From positions 13,421,626 to 13,485,625 of the forward strand of contig NC_037255.1 in NCBI RefSeq assembly GCF_000002425.4: a stretch of 64,000 bases of DNA, given 5' to 3'. The notes under the pieces were generated by a model that saw nothing but the letters and a program-made list of their open reading frames with translations, was not told where the DNA came from and made no database searches. Source of the stretch: Physcomitrium patens. Lineage: Eukaryota > Streptophyta > Bryopsida > Funariales > Funariaceae. Position numbers and translations under genes: made by a program. Positions 34,499-47,983 of this stretch are shown in pieces. The number at the start of each line of letters is the position of its first letter. The first letter of the stretch is position 1.

Positions 34499-36466
34499 TC
34501 AGAAGTCGAAGTTGGGCGTTCTGCTAGTCCTCTTAGCCATCAGTACACGTCGTTTTCTCCCAATCCAGGTGCTCATCCACATAGGATCAAGGGCAATTAC
34601 CCTGTAGCCTCCCCTAGAATACAAGGTACGAGCAGCCATGTCGTCTTCATAGGCGTGCAAGACGAGGTAGTCGAATCCCCATTTCATGGCTAGCAATTCG
34701 CAGGCTCTCAGAAGCATAGTCGCCACATTCCGTCTCCTACACGTACATGCATCTACGATTAATGTAGGATACCAACAGTGTAAACAATTCCACGAAGCAC
34801 AAGGAATAAGAATTTCATAACAAAATGAAATAAAATCACAAGAGCATTCTTAAGTAAAGACCAGATCAAAGCGTCTGTGTCAGCATATCACGAACTGTTG
34901 TAAGATCAAAATTATCAAAGTGCTATGGTCAAACCGTTTGCTCAATTTCTTGAAACAGCACACTTTCTAGTGACAATCCAATCGATTGATTTATATCTTG
35001 GCTCGGACAATTATTAATTATTCGACGAAGATTGTAAACCCACTAAAAACGTTACAAAGTTTGATCGAGTTCCTAATGAATGTTCGACAAATTGTAAGAA
35101 TCCCTATTTAACGGAAGGGATGAGTATAACTTGCCTGTAGTTAATATCCACAGCCATGCCACTCACGTACAAGTACTCGGTAGCACTATGAAGATGGCGT
35201 AACACTTCATTATCGACCGCAGCAGCTAAATTAACCGCCCCTACAACGATTGGAAAAAATGTATCACCGCACTCTCCTCCACCCAGTTCGGTCGCTGGTT
35301 CCGCTAGTAAGCAAGCATACCTGCACTGATGCAAGACAAATTGTCACGATATCATCATATAGAGGTCTCCATCGCCTGTTCCAAAGCTGGACTGTTGATT
35401 GTTTACATAACATGAAACACATCCATAGAAATTGTTTGCAAGCCTATTCTTCTCTGCCTGGCGACTGTAAAATTGGCAAAACTGAAACGAAACCGATAGA
35501 GATGACAGGATAAGTGATTGAACCTGTCCGGAGGTGAATGGCGAGCTTTGTAGAGTAGAGCACTAAGCACTTCTGCCTGCTCAGATGATCACCAGTAAGT
35601 CCGTCAACTAGAATCAACTAGTTTAGAGGTGAAGTGATCAAGTTTGCTTGAATCAAATCCGGGACTCTCTCCACACAAATCAAATTCAATTTTAGGGGCA
35701 TTCATTTCCAGGTTCCTAAACATTCAGGTGGCCAAACATCACGAAGAGCAAACACAGATGCATACAGAACCAAAAACCACTTTCATGCCCCATACTAAAT
35801 TTTTTTAAAGGAAGAATATCAATGTCTACTGCCAAGCAGTGTAAGACGTTGGGTGCATACTTTGAGGCAGCAATTTTGAGCAAGTCGAGTGCCCTTGATA
35901 CCAAATTATATCCAATCACTCACCTTGAATAGCTTGAAGAAGAGCTCATCAAACACGGCCGCCTGAAGATGAAACGAGGTAGCTTGGACGTGAGCCACCG
36001 CCCTGAGCTCTTCTGTATCAAATTTGCTCGCTTCTCTGACCTTCCAGCCGTGCCCTAGAGCTACCACACCGTCTTCAACCTCAGCAGTTTCATTGAAGTC
36101 CGTCTGTAAAACTGACACCTCTTGCACGTCAAGCACGTCACGAACGGTCTCAGAGATTAGGCTCAAGTCACCAGGCACTTGAGCCCTCGGACTAAAACAA
36201 ATTCTCCTCTCTAATCTAGTCGACAGATCTTTCTTGTGATACAAATCGCACCTGCGAAGCCTAGAATTCGATATCCGGTGGGGCATCAGCACATGTTTTG
36301 CCTCCCCACCAAATTTCCATCCCAAGTTATTTGCTCTCCGAGCCGCGCAAACCCTAAAACTGACGTCAAGCATTTTGCTCTCAATCCTGCATGGAGTGGT
36401 ATTGATCTCCCCAGGGCAGTAGGACGCCCCGCCCACTATCCCACTCGTCAGCGCCACCGCATGCAT
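34499..36466 (-). CDS. GCN5-related N-acetyltransferase (GNAT), predicted plastid protein
   Basis: Four exons on the minus strand: 36466-35924, 35576-35524, 35320-35135 and 34736-34499, 1020 nt in all, encoding 339 aa. The ATG at 36464-36466 is the first in frame. About 95 N-terminal residues rich in Arg, Ser and Ala with few acids suggest a plastid transit peptide (inference). The acetyl-CoA binding core is YLYVSGMAVDINYR followed by RRRNVATMLLRACE (about 247-276). Here the usual R/Q-x-x-G-x-G/A loop reads RRRNVA, with Asn in place of the first Gly. It is followed by the GNAT C-terminal strand and helix pattern (DYLVLHAYEDDMAARTLYSR). Plant plastid GNATs acetylate N-termini or lysines of plastid proteins; the exact substrate is not deducible. 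The third intron is a GC-AG intron. Confidence 0.88.
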
Positions 36467-37690
36467 TTCCAAACAATTCTACGCGGTCCAAATCAGTTCT
36501 CTGTGAGCTTTGCCAACTCCAACCAAAGACCCTGGGCCCAGATAAGCCTCCACTGTTGCTGCGTCAGCAGACGTGAGCAATTCACAACAAGCCGCGACGA
36601 AATTGCCTAATTCGTGATAACCCAATTGACACAGAATCGATCAACGAGGCGAACGCATTCTATCCTTAACAGCACAATCAACCGACTGCAGAGGACGGAT
36701 TCCTTTCTCAAAGACAGGGGACAAGATTCCCAAGGCCACAATCCTCAAACACAGACCAGCTACGAGGCAAAGCGCCACGAGAAAACGAGCTACATTTTGC
36801 GAGCACTGAGGGAACGCCACACTCAAGCTCTCGCATGTGGCCACAACCTGGACTTAACGGAGTCGGCCACTCGGCTTCACGAAAAAATCTGCCCAAAAAG
36901 GAGTGACACAATGGGCTGCGAGATGGGATTCCTCCGCCCCATCTTCTTCGGTGGATCTTGCGTAATCCCTTGGAGCTCAGGGAAAGGCGGGCGAGGGCGC
37001 AATTGGGGAGCGTGGAACGGAGACGAGTTTGCGGCAAAATTGGGCAACTGGGTCCCAGAGATGGTGCGATGCGCGCAGGGCGAACGGGTCGTAGATTTGT
37101 GGGTGGGGATAAGGTGCTGCTGCTGTCAGGGCACCATGACGACGCGGCCGTCGTCGCGCCTTTCGCAGTGAGATGATGTGGGTGAGCTCGCATCGCAGCG
37201 TTCAGGCACACACAAGCACACACACCCCCCCCCACGCGTATAGGTCCCCTCTTATGGCGCGGCCATGGGGTCAATTTTCCCTACACCTGTCTCCGACGGA
37301 ACGGGGAATGCTTCAGACGTGCTTCGAAAAGTGTGGTTGAGTTGTTTACTTAGGAAGTACTCTCATAAATGACCATGCAAGTGATTCTTCTTCAGCTCAA
37401 GCTTTTTGAACAATTTTATATGTACTTCTGTCTTGCAACCCACTTTTACCTCTTGATCATGATAAAAAGTTACGTGGGCGAGTAGTTATTTTGACGCTAA
37501 GGCTACGACATGCTGTGAATCTCACTGTTATGATTAATAAACTTAACATCAACGTTGTGTTACATTTTTACTTTTATTTCTTCTTGAAGGATCCAGGTAA
37601 TTTTGGAAAATGTTGTTGAGCCATCGGTATAAAACAATTTCCAACCTACGAAAATCATGAGTCACTAAAAGAAAATGCAACAGAGGAGAA
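36467..37690. other. GC-rich upstream region of the GNAT gene
   Basis: A GC-rich, CpG-containing segment (about 36480-37280) with long overlapping frames on both strands and no recognisable domain, best read as promoter and 5' leader. It contains a C-run in CACACACCCCCCCCCACGCG near 37217-37236. After about 37300 the sequence becomes AT-rich. Confidence 0.45.
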
Positions 37691-40600
37691 ATGCATGAAA
37701 ATCTATTTTTTAATACATGTATTAAAATATATATATGTATATATATATATATATTTATTTATTTAATTTCATAGATGAGAAATTAAGAAATTTTGAATAT
37801 TATTTTGAGTGTATAAAATTTCAAAGACACTTGGAAGCAGGTCTATCACCAACAAGACACATAATAGCAAAGAGATTAAGATAGATAACTCATTTCAAAA
37901 AGCATTTTAGCATATATTTAGTAGGTGTAAAAATGGAAAAAATACCTCCACATAGGGAAATAGAAATCAAGAGGATTTTAAGTGTTTTTACACAATTTGG
38001 CCCAAAAATAGAATTTATATAAATGTTTTAGTTGAAGATTCTCTTCAATCCATTTTGGACATATAGAACTACCTAATTTTGACAGGAGGTGGATTACAAA
38101 AATGAGAATCCAACTTTTACAAAAACCGTGATGTATGGCACCTATTAATGCTATCAAGAGAAGTATGGCACCTAATTACACTATTATTCTATTCCAACCA
38201 ATTAACAATTGCAACCCATTTATAAATCACACAAACCCATTTTGAGTATAATGAATTTTATTTATTGCTCAAAGCTTAACATTGTTTTAATAAGCCCATG
38301 ATTTATTTCCAATCAATAGAAATAGATTTTATTGTTATTTTTATTGATGTTAAACTTAGTTGCCAAACTAATGGAAATAATACACCTTATACATTGGAAA
38401 TGGAGAAGGGAGGGAGGTGGATCGACAATAAGTTGGCTATCTTTATAACATATTAGGGAGATGAAATTGCAACAAAATTTTCCGTAGGACTTGTCTTAAA
38501 AGTGTTATTTAACAGGGCTACAAATAAAAGTAAGCCATGGAGCCTTGATGGATCTAATGGCTTGTCAATAAAAAAAACTTAAAAAAGAGTTATGTATCAT
38601 AGATCTAAATTAGGAGCGGAAGAGATTAATGTGAATTGGTCTAGCTAAAGAAACCAATCACAATATTAGTAGGAATGCTAAAGAAGATGTAGCAATAGAA
38701 ACACTATGGCTTTGATGGAACAATCTGAGTAATGCTATGGATGGTGGCCATGGCTGTAGTCAAAGGTAGTTAAAAAGGGCCATAGCTAAACTCTATTTCT
38801 ATGATAAAAGGATGTTAAAAAGGACAATGATCATTATAAAAAAATGATTATTTTGTTAGAAATACAATAGTTAATGATAGAGCTTAAATCCATTTGAATT
38901 GTTTTTAAAAAAAATTAAATAGGAATAGAAGAGTTAAAATTAATTAAAAATGTCGCAATAAAAGAAGTAAAATTCTATAAAAACAATAAGAGCCATGAAA
39001 GACTAGAATAGGAAATTGACTCAAATTAGAAGCTATCTTAAACCAATTTAATATTAGATTACCAAATCAAATTCTAAAATATTCAAGTGATAGAAGACCA
39101 ACTTGTGGCACCAATCAATGTCTTTGGGCAACTTGCATTGATTGAAATGCATAGTAAGATGCGCCAATAACTAAAATCCAAGTTAAGAATAGGTAATCAT
39201 TTCAAGAAAAAATATAGCTATGGAACTGGTTGAAATTAAAAACATGAATTGAATAAGTTAACAAAGAAAAGAAGATACAATCCATATCCTACCTATTCTT
39301 TCACAAAATCTATTATTAAAACTATCATCAAATAGAATGCTATGTCACACAAGCTTGATTTGAATTCAGAATAAAAAAGTACAAAAATCATCTTTTGTCT
39401 ACATAATTCATTACAACAATTGAGTATAGCAAATTATGGTAGAATGTAGTCAGGAAGAAAAGAAAGAGCATAGTTCATAAAACAAAGAAGATTAGCAAAA
39501 ATAATATTATAGACATCTTTAGTAAAAATAAAAATAAAAAATATTTTAAAAAAAATTAAATAAAAAAATCTTAGATTGATATCCAAAGAAAGGAAGTTGC
39601 AAACTTAAGTTAAAACTAGAGTAAAATACAATACCATACACTCATGGCAAAATATAAAATTCTTTTATTAATCAAAAAAAAAATTGGAAATCAAACTTGA
39701 GAGTGTTTTTTTTTTGAGAGTTGGTATTAAGAGATTGAGGAAATATTGACTTTATAAAAGATTTGAAAAGTCAAGATTGTTTTGAATGACAGTGTTTCTT
39801 GTGGGATAAAAAAATATATCATTTTGATAAATTAAATAAGATTTGCATCAAATCTATGGATAAAATTGTGTAGATTTGTGAATATAGTTATAGTAGATTA
39901 TTTTTATAAAATTAGGCTTAATTAGATGGTGAAATTAAAAATATTTAAGTTTTAGAAGATCTTAAAAATTGGCTTTTGATAGATAGTGAGGATTTCTACA
40001 ATTTTAAGTAATCAGTTAATTAAATTGCAATAATATTTTTTGTGTAATAATATTTGATTTAGTCTTCAAAAAAATTATAAATTTTGTAACTATAAAAACA
40101 ATGGAAAAGAAAGCTATTGACATGAGAAGGTTGACATTAAGATTAAAGAATTATAACAACGGATACGTAAGTGGATTAGGAACATTTTTTTCTAAATCTT
40201 TTATTACAGTTTTTTCAAATTCTTTGTAGTTGTTGTCAATTTGTAGATTCAAAAGTATAATTTTTTTGAATTAAGATCAATAAATAAATTAAAAATTATT
40301 AAGGTTTGAATTTTTGTATAGAATTTATTTAAAATTCAATTAGGATTTACGTAGGATTCCTTTAAAAATAGCTAAGAAATGATTATGATTTCTTTAAGAT
40401 TATTATATGATTTTTTATAATTACTTAAAAATTTCTATTTGATTTCTTTAAGATTTTTAAATGACTTTTTATAATTACTTAATAATTTCTATTTTATTTC
40501 TTAATGATTTTTTTATAATTGATAAAAATAATAATTATTAAGAATTTTCAAGATTTATTTAGAATTAATTAGAATAAAAGAATATATTTTTTTAGATTTT

Positions 40601-42319
40601 TTTTAAGATCAACAAAAGATACTTAGTATAAATAGAAGTTCACTTAGGTTGTTGAAGATTGCCAATAAAGGTACAAAAGTTGAGTCTACTCAATCTAAAA
40701 GATAAGATAGAGAGATGTTGAATTAATTATTATCAATGAGAGTTAGCCAAATTTGTAGAGTTCAAAGACAAAGATATAAACTCCCAAATAGGAAGTTAAA
40801 ATATAATTTAATTTAATCAATAGCATTGAGTTAAAAATTCTTATATTTAAATTAAAATAAAGCAACTTATTCTTTATATTTTTAAATTTATTATTAAAAA
40901 AGTAAAAAATTTAAAAGAATTTTAACTTTTAACAGCATGTAAACTTAATTCAACAACTAATTCTTTTAATTATTGTAGTCTAATCACTTGGTGATATAAA
41001 ATGGCAATCAAGCTAAATATTAGACAATATTTTTTAATTCAAATAACCTCTTCTCTATCTCATGTAGTCTTTTTAAGTTATTACTAGGAACAAATTGAAT
41101 TAAAAATAAAACTTATCTTAGAAATATAATTATTTTTTGTTTGAAAGAAAAATTATTTTCAATCATTTCAATCAATAAGTTGACTATAAAAAAATTAAAA
41201 TAGGAAACTTGTTAGTATTGTCCTTATGACAATATTTCTAAATAATTAATACAATTGTTTATAGAATCAATTCAATTAATTATAGAATTCTCTTTTTAAT
41301 TGACTATATAGATTTCTTATTAAGATCTATTACAAATACAAAAGTATACAATATTTTGCAAAGATATATATATCTATATATATATATATATATATATTTT
41401 TAACTCTCTCAATCTTTTTTAAATTGGTGACATTTCTCTAATTGGAGTTTGTCTTCATATTAGAATTTTTCCAAATATATTAGATTTTAAGTTGTAATAA
41501 CTAACTAATCTTTTATAATCTATTTAATAACAATCAATTATCCAACAATATATTGCTAAGTTAATTAGAAACTAATTATACAAATAAGACACTAAAATTT
41601 AAAAAAATTAAAAATATTTTTATCAAACAATAAAACTATAGAATGTTTATATGAAAGTATAGTTGCAACATAACTTGATTGTTTTGGAATGTAGTCATCT
41701 CTATTAGATGCCATGATGGTTCAATGATGAAGCCATGGCCAAAGAATTACTTTTAATTATAATGCCACTTTAGATGGAAAAACACCATTTGAGGGAAAAT
41801 CCAATCAATAGAATCTCTCTTGATTATGTAGGTATATTAAATAAAAACAAGAAAAAAAATCAAGAGCTAAAAAGTATGATTAATTAATTTTACAAAGTAT
41901 TTAATTAATTAAAAAATTAATTTCTATAATATATAAATTAGTCTTGTTTGAATAATTTACAAAGCTTAATTTTATTTCTACATTTAATAAACTTATAATA
42001 TATAATTTTATTATGATTCTTTGAGTTTTTGTTAACACTAATATTTATTCTAATAGACATTCACATTTCTAATGTTTACTTTGCATGATAAGTTATTGAT
42101 GTTGAATAATATATCTTAGTCCACTTATAAAATTTTCTTCAAAGAATATGAAAAATAATTAAGTTTAAATTTAACAAAATAAAAATTAGATTTATTTATT
42201 TTTCTTTATATAATAAATAGTCATATTTATTAGTATATTTATTTGTATATTTAAAATTAGATTAAATAATTGATATCTTATTAAAAAAATAAAATAAAAG
42301 CTTAATAGACTTTACACAT
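37691..42319. other. AT-rich transposon-derived block without readable genes
   Basis: No coding frame is supportable. (TA)n runs at about 37728-37755 and 41366-41397. At about 40625-40720 the plus strand has TATAAATAGAAG followed by a leader-like stretch, resembling an LTR core promoter of a family different from the gypsy one described here. The remainder is decayed text with very low GC. Confidence 0.4.
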
Positions 42320-42500
42320 ATTTTTAAGTGATTGGTAGGTTGATAACTTGGCCAATAAGTTAGTGACATGTCTAGTATTTAGCCACTTGTATTACAAATT
42401 GGCCATGTAGGTTACATGGTTTTTTAGGAGATAATATATGTAGAGGCAAAAGTGAAATCTTTTTCATTCTGTATATATAAGTAATTTTTTTCTTAATTTA
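42320..42500 (+). repeat. gypsy LTR fragment
   Basis: About 42345-42480 resembles the LTR family at 3086-3669 (opposite strand) and 9457-10010. It shares a GGCCA...TAGGTTACATGG portion and the promoter segment GAGATAATATATGTAGAGGCAAAAGTGAAATC, which aligns with AGATAGTATATATGGAGGCAAAAGTAAAGCC of the older LTR. Only the central part is recognisable. Confidence 0.55.
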
Positions 42501-45500
42501 TATTTTGCTTCAATATAAAACTCATTCATGATTAATGTATATATATCAATCCTATTACAAGTAGTTGTAAATAAGGCTTTCTTTTATTCCTTGTTATTAA
42601 TTATTTAAATATTAGTTATTACTTATAATGCTTATTGAATATTTTATAATTTTTCAATTTTTCAATATATTAATCTTTATTATAATTTTTTAATTACATA
42701 TTATTTTAATTTTTTTCTATTTTATTCTCTTTTTATACTTTTTAGATTTTCTAATATCTTAAACTTTATCTTTATATTTACTATAATAGTTTTTTCTACT
42801 TATTTTTATTTTTAAGAAGTTTCTATTGCATTGCTTAGCATACAAAATTGCATCACCAATCTCTACTGCACTCTCTTATTATAATGTAATATTTAATCTA
42901 TCTCAAGAATTTCAATGTATTTTACTTTTTTATTTATATAACTATTTATTTTTTTAGATTTGATTTTTCTATGACTTATTATTTTAAAGCTTTGCAATAT
43001 ATTGCAATATGTTCTATAAATATTTAAGCAAGTCACATTTACCTTATCTCCTTCTAAAAATCGGCAAAAAATTTCATAATTTTTAGAAGTTATTTGTTTA
43101 AAAAATAGTTTAATTTTTAGGTTATATAAATTAATTTATTATTAATTAATTCTTTGGTTAAATTTATTTTAATTTCTCATTAATATTTTAATATTTTTAT
43201 CAACATCTAAAATCAAATTTTGATTTTTTTTATTTTCTCTTACAAAATTTTTTATTTTATTTATTTTATTTTCTTTATTAGATTAACAATCTTTCTTACA
43301 TATAAGTTTTAAAATCTTAAATTTTTGGTTTAAAAATTATTTCTTTTGATGTATAAATAACGATATTTTAATTTTGATATAACCAAATTTTTATAATTAT
43401 TTTAATTTTAATTTTTTAATATAAAAATTAACATAATATATATAACTATTAGGTTGATTACTTGTATTTTTAATTTTTAGACATTACTTAAGTTTGAGAC
43501 AAATTAAAATCTTAACTCAATTGAATTAGTATTATTTTGTTTTTATTTTTTTAATTCTTTTATTCCAAATACTATGAATATTATAATTTTAGGATTTTTT
43601 TTTAGAAATATCTTATAAAATAATGTTTTACTTAGATAAAGTCTTTTAAATTTGGACTATATTCCAAAAGCTTTTACAAACTTCTTATTATTTTAATTAT
43701 TTTAATGTTCTTCTATATTATAATCATTTATTCTTTTTTTATCTATCTTTTGGAAGTGCTTGCATTATACTAGCATCTATACAAATCTTATTTGTATATC
43801 TTGGTTTGTTTATTATCTTCTAGTAATTTTAAATCAACCTTAATAAAAAAAATTATGTAATTTTATTAATATTCTTATTTTCTAATCATTTTATTATTAT
43901 TATTATTTCTCAATTCATTCTTGGTCGTCATAATTCTAAGCATGTTTTGTTCCTCATTTTCTTTGTGCACGTCGCACTAATAAAAATTAGCTTGAAGTTT
44001 GGGCAACAAATATGTTGATGTAAATACAAACTAAGTAGGAGATATTAATAAAAAAGATATATTCTGCAAGAAGCATGAAATAAAGTACGATAGCCTTGCA
44101 AACTCTATCTTCTCTGTTGTCTCAAATCTTGTTCAACATTGATAGGAATGTAGATCGAGTGCCAAGAAATTCATGGATATATGTGTCAAGTAAGTCCAAA
44201 GCTAGAGACTTCTCAACAAATGAGTGGGTTATTAAGAGAACTATTCCAAAGAGATTGTAATCCTTGTATATCCACCACCTATCTAACCTAGATGTAAAAG
44301 TAGGCAAAATTTAGTCATCACTCCACCATAATGTCAAACATAGTATTGCGGACCTCTACCAAGAAACAACCAATTTTAGCTATCTAATGTTGCTTAGATA
44401 TGAAATTTCCAAGACTTGCAATTCCTTACTTTTAACATCAATATATTTTGATATTGTCCTTCAAACTAGATCCCTAAATCATGTCAAATTCCTCCACCCT
44501 TGTTTAGTCAATACTTTCACCCACCAAAAATAAACCCACCAGCTTATCTTTCTCATCATTTTTGTACATACTTTATTTCAATGATAATGGTGACATTTAA
44601 AAAGTAGTGAGAGTAGTTTGAGAGGTGGTAGAGATGTAGCTTATGAGCAAAGGCAAAAGTGAGAAGGAGTAGTAAGTGCGATGAGGTTGCAACGTATTGA
44701 ACTATGGTGTTTCCTTGTAACTTGCACATTGTTATATTACTTGACATTTTTGTCCTAATGACATACCTAGTAGATGTTTGGATGCACAATTTCAGTTAGC
44801 AATAGAAAGTAAAAATCCATAGTCTTGAAACTAGACTTGTTCAAGATCAAAATGCATACTATGAAAGTTACTGCTATTGATTTACCATTTGTGTAGGCAT
44901 ATAAAGCTCCCAAAATATCTTCTCGGCGTAATGCTCTTACTCTAAAAATATGTTTAAAACCAGTCTTCTAAAATTCAGAGATGATTATTTGAAGACATAT
45001 GTGAGTGAAGGACTGAGAAAAAAAAAGGTGCATGGTAAACTACCATCTATCATTTCTATCTAAACATGCATCATGGAAAGATAATTGAATATGTTATACA
45101 TGACACTATTCACTTCTTCCACATCCACAAATATTCTTTGGACTACTCAAGTAGGTGGAACGCTATCCATGTCTGCGCTAGACAATTCATACTTCTTAAA
45201 AATAGGATCAACTTCAAACATCCTCATGGGATCCTTCAAAATGTAACAAAGTTTTTTACTCCCTTAGGCAAAGCAATGCAACAATTCTACTCTATGAATA
45301 ATTGCTTGCTGCTTGTTATTTCAGACATAGGCCAAGAAATCCAATGTTGAGCCATCATCAATGATGAATGCGATAGTTAACTACTTTGGCCACGCCATGA
45401 CTTGGGAGGTCTTCATAACATTTGGAATGATTATCTTCCTCACCAAGAGATGAGCAAGGTCCTTCTAAGTGAGAATCTTAGTTGCTATATAAGTTAAGAC

Positions 45501-45546
45501 CAAAGTAGTTGCAATTGAGATGATGACATAAAGTATCAAAATCATA
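42501..45546. other. AT-rich block; unidentified decayed coding text on the minus strand at 44.0-45.5 kb
   Basis: 42500-43970 is nearly pure AT-rich sequence. From about 44000 the minus strand carries short readable pieces: FTSRLDRWWIYKDYNLFGIV and ITHSFVEKSLALDLLDTYIH (44122-44307), FRVRALRREDILGALYAY (about 44880-44960) and CCIALPKGVKNFVTF (about 45240-45290). They suggest a decayed protein or transposon, but I recognise no family. Confidence 0.35.
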
Positions 45547-46075
45547 TGTAAAAGATATGAGCTTCAAAAAACTAAAATGTCAATACACTCTTGTGTTACT
45601 TAAAATGACTAAAAAATCACTCAAAAATGATATCGTACTAAACTAGAATGGCTATTGCCAAAGATAAGAAGACTAGAAAGTTTTGAAATAAGACTAAGGA
45701 CTAGAAAGGCATTGACAAGAATGAAGAAGGCTTCACTCTTGCCTCCATATATACTCTTAAGTAGGAGCTATATAATAATGTCTTATAAGACCTACAAAAT
45801 GTGTCGACTATACAAGAGATGTATCTTAACTTATAAGACAAATTTTCTATATATGCACCACATAATTAGTTTACTCCACAAGCTACCAATACGTGGTTAA
45901 CTTGTTGACCAAATTTCTAAATTATCAATCAACTACAAACACATGCAAAGTCAAAGCAATATCTATAAAGCTTCTAGGAAGCTTTTCTAAAAAATATTAT
46001 GAAATAAATCTACTTTTACCTACTTCTACTTAAACATATAGATAAATATTAGAATAAATATGTATGTCCATGACA
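45547..46075 (-). repeat. solo LTR of the gypsy family
   Basis: A 529-bp unit collinear with the LTR at 3086-3669 in the same orientation, starting TGTAAAAG and ending CCATGACA. It retains GGCTATTGCCAAAGATAAGAAGA, TCCATATATACTC and GACTATACAAGAGATG-type blocks. The flanking five bases are TCATA on the left (45542-45546) and CCATA on the right (46076-46080), a plausible target duplication with one C to T change. No internal element sequence adjoins it, so it is most simply a solo LTR left by recombination. Confidence 0.72.
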
Positions 46076-47020
46076 CCATATTCTATGTCATACCATGGTT
46101 TGCGAGCTCCATTATTGGCAATATTGTAAGAACAATTTTTCAAAAATCCAAAATCAATCACAAAAATTCATAATTATTATGGCTTCTACAACCTATGCAA
46201 AGCAAATGAAGAATAAACCATGGACAAAGTCGCGATGACCAACAACAAATTTAGTTGTAAGTCCTTGTTGTACGACATCTACTAGGCAAAAGCCAACATC
46301 CAAATTGAAATTTGTCGAATAAGATCAAGGAGGGTTGATAAAGGAACATGGGACTAAGTACAGGAACAAAGTATGGGAATAAGGACAGGGCATAGGAGTA
46401 TAATGATGGTTTTGTAAAGATAGGTCAATTTAGTAAAAATTTGGATCTCTTTATCATTCTCCTATAAATATATATATATAAATCTTTTAAAAAATACATA
46501 TTGTTTTGCTCAAAGCACAAAGCCATGCATACACGACTTTCTCAATCCACATTATTATCGCAAATGAAGAATCCTATCATTCAGAATCCGGCCATGGCTC
46601 ACATGTCAAACAAATGATGTCATTCCCTTCAAGGACTATCACGTCATCCGACGTCTGTATGTAGTGGAAAGTCTAGTTTGAAAACTCTACATCATTAGTT
46701 CAATATCTGGTACGCCAGCTTGTCTTTTCGTCACATGCCTTTATATGGAGCGGCACTGAGTTCATGGATTCATCAGAGTGACGTCTAATTACAAAGTAAT
46801 CATTTGAAAGCTAGAGGTTCCTCACAAACTACAGGTCCATCGACACTATCTATTCTTAAGTGAATGTGATCGATGAGTTGTATTAGCGTTTGTGGAATAC
46901 TTCCTCTTCGTCGATAGTGGGAACTGTTTCTGATGCATGATTCTCTTGTGACTGACTTTTTTTAGCTGCACCCAATTCGCTATACATATCGACGGCAGAC
47001 GTGAGCATTGTGTTGAAGCC
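46076..47020. other. upstream region of the SABATH gene
   Basis: 46076-46560 is repeat-like, with a segment TAGGTCAATTTAGTAAAAATTTGG also present in altered form near 11454. From about 46560 the GC content rises and the sequence probably holds the promoter. A TATA-like CTTTATATGG lies at about 46739-46748, TGACGTC at about 46780-46786 and CCGACGTC near 46649. TGACG is the core bound by TGA-class bZIP factors in plants, which would suit a stress-related methyltransferase, but this is inference. Confidence 0.35.
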
Positions 47021-47983
47021 ATGGTCGGTAACCACAGGATCGCAGCAGGTTGGGAAATGCAGGTTCTCCATGGCGAGGATCACGAGGGGCACCCAAGATT
47101 GATGAAAAGAAAAACACTGCTGAGAATGCAAGGCGGTGATGGTGAAGGAAGCTACTCTCGTAATTCGGGCATGCTGCAGGGTGGGACGTTGCGTACCATC
47201 GGTCACAATCTTGCGGACGAAATCAGCCAGCTTGGTACGCTTACAGAGGTTGGACCTGTCCGCGTTGCAGATTTCGGGTGCTCTTCCGGCGCGAACGCCC
47301 TCGAGTGGGCCGACCTGTGCGCTTCGTCCATCGTTAGAAATTACCACCAAATGAAGTCTGTACCTGCTCCTGAGATTCAGCACTTTTTCTCCGACCTCCC
47401 ATCCAACGATTTCAATTCCCTGTTTCGGGAGCTTGTCGAATCGAAGAGACCTTATTTCGCAGCCGCGGCACCAGGGTCATTTCACGGCCGACTATTCCCA
47501 CAGCATTCTATCCAAATTGCCATCTCAATTTGGTCCTTGCACTGGATGTCAAAAATCCCCGAGACCGTGCTCGACGCATCCTCTCCAGCTTACAACAAGG
47601 GCCAAGTGTGGTTAGACAGCCGTAATCCCTCGAAAGCAGCAGCATACAGTCAAGTCGCAAGACACGACCTGCTTAGCTTCTTCACCCACCGCGCTTGCGA
47701 GCTTGAACCCGGTGGCATCGTGTCCATGATGTGCATGTCCAGAGGCGAGCATGAAAAACCCGAGTTACAGTGTAGTGACGAGTTCCAGGAAGCGAACCCC
47801 GGCGGAGGCTTACTCGAACAATCATGGGAGGAGCTCATCGCTGAGGGCGTGATCTCCCCCAAGGAGCTAGACACCTTCAACATTCCAGTCTACCACTTGA
47901 GCATTGAGGAGATCAAGGAAGCAATTGACCAAACGTCGGCGTTCGAGATCAAGCAACTGGAGGTCCGACGAGACCACCTGTAG
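47021..47983 (+). CDS. SABATH-family carboxyl methyltransferase, ended early by a stop
   Basis: A 320-aa intron-free frame. SABATH enzymes transfer the methyl group of S-adenosylmethionine to carboxyl groups of small acids such as salicylate, jasmonate, auxin or gibberellins. Motifs in order: MQGGDGEGSYSRNS (from Met36, which could be the real start); SAM-binding ADFGCSSGAN (83-92); SDLPSNDFN (124-132); GSFHGRLFP (152-160); SLHWMSKIP (172-180); ELEPGGIVSM (227-236); FNIPVYHLSIEE (287-298). SLHW rather than SLMW is seen in non-salicylate members. The TAG at 47981-47983 cuts the protein before its C-terminal helix region, which continues in the same frame to 48208. The gene is GC-rich against AT-rich flanks. 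The substrate is unknown, and the gene may be a recent pseudogene. Confidence 0.82.
   Translation: MVGNHRIAAGWEMQVLHGEDHEGHPRLMKRKTLLRMQGGDGEGSYSRNSGMLQGGTLRTIGHNLADEISQLGTLTEVGPVRVADFGCSSGANALEWADLCASSIVRNYHQMKSVPAPEIQHFFSDLPSNDFNSLFRELVESKRPYFAAAAPGSFHGRLFPQHSIQIAISIWSLHWMSKIPETVLDASSPAYNKGQVWLDSRNPSKAAAYSQVARHDLLSFFTHRACELEPGGIVSMMCMSRGEHEKPELQCSDEFQEANPGGGLLEQSWEELIAEGVISPKELDTFNIPVYHLSIEEIKEAIDQTSAFEIKQLEVRRDHL

Noticed and set aside
36614..37274. 185-188 codon frames on both strands upstream of the GNAT gene
   Set aside because: They overlap each other in antisense, lack any recognisable motif and fit a GC-rich promoter region.
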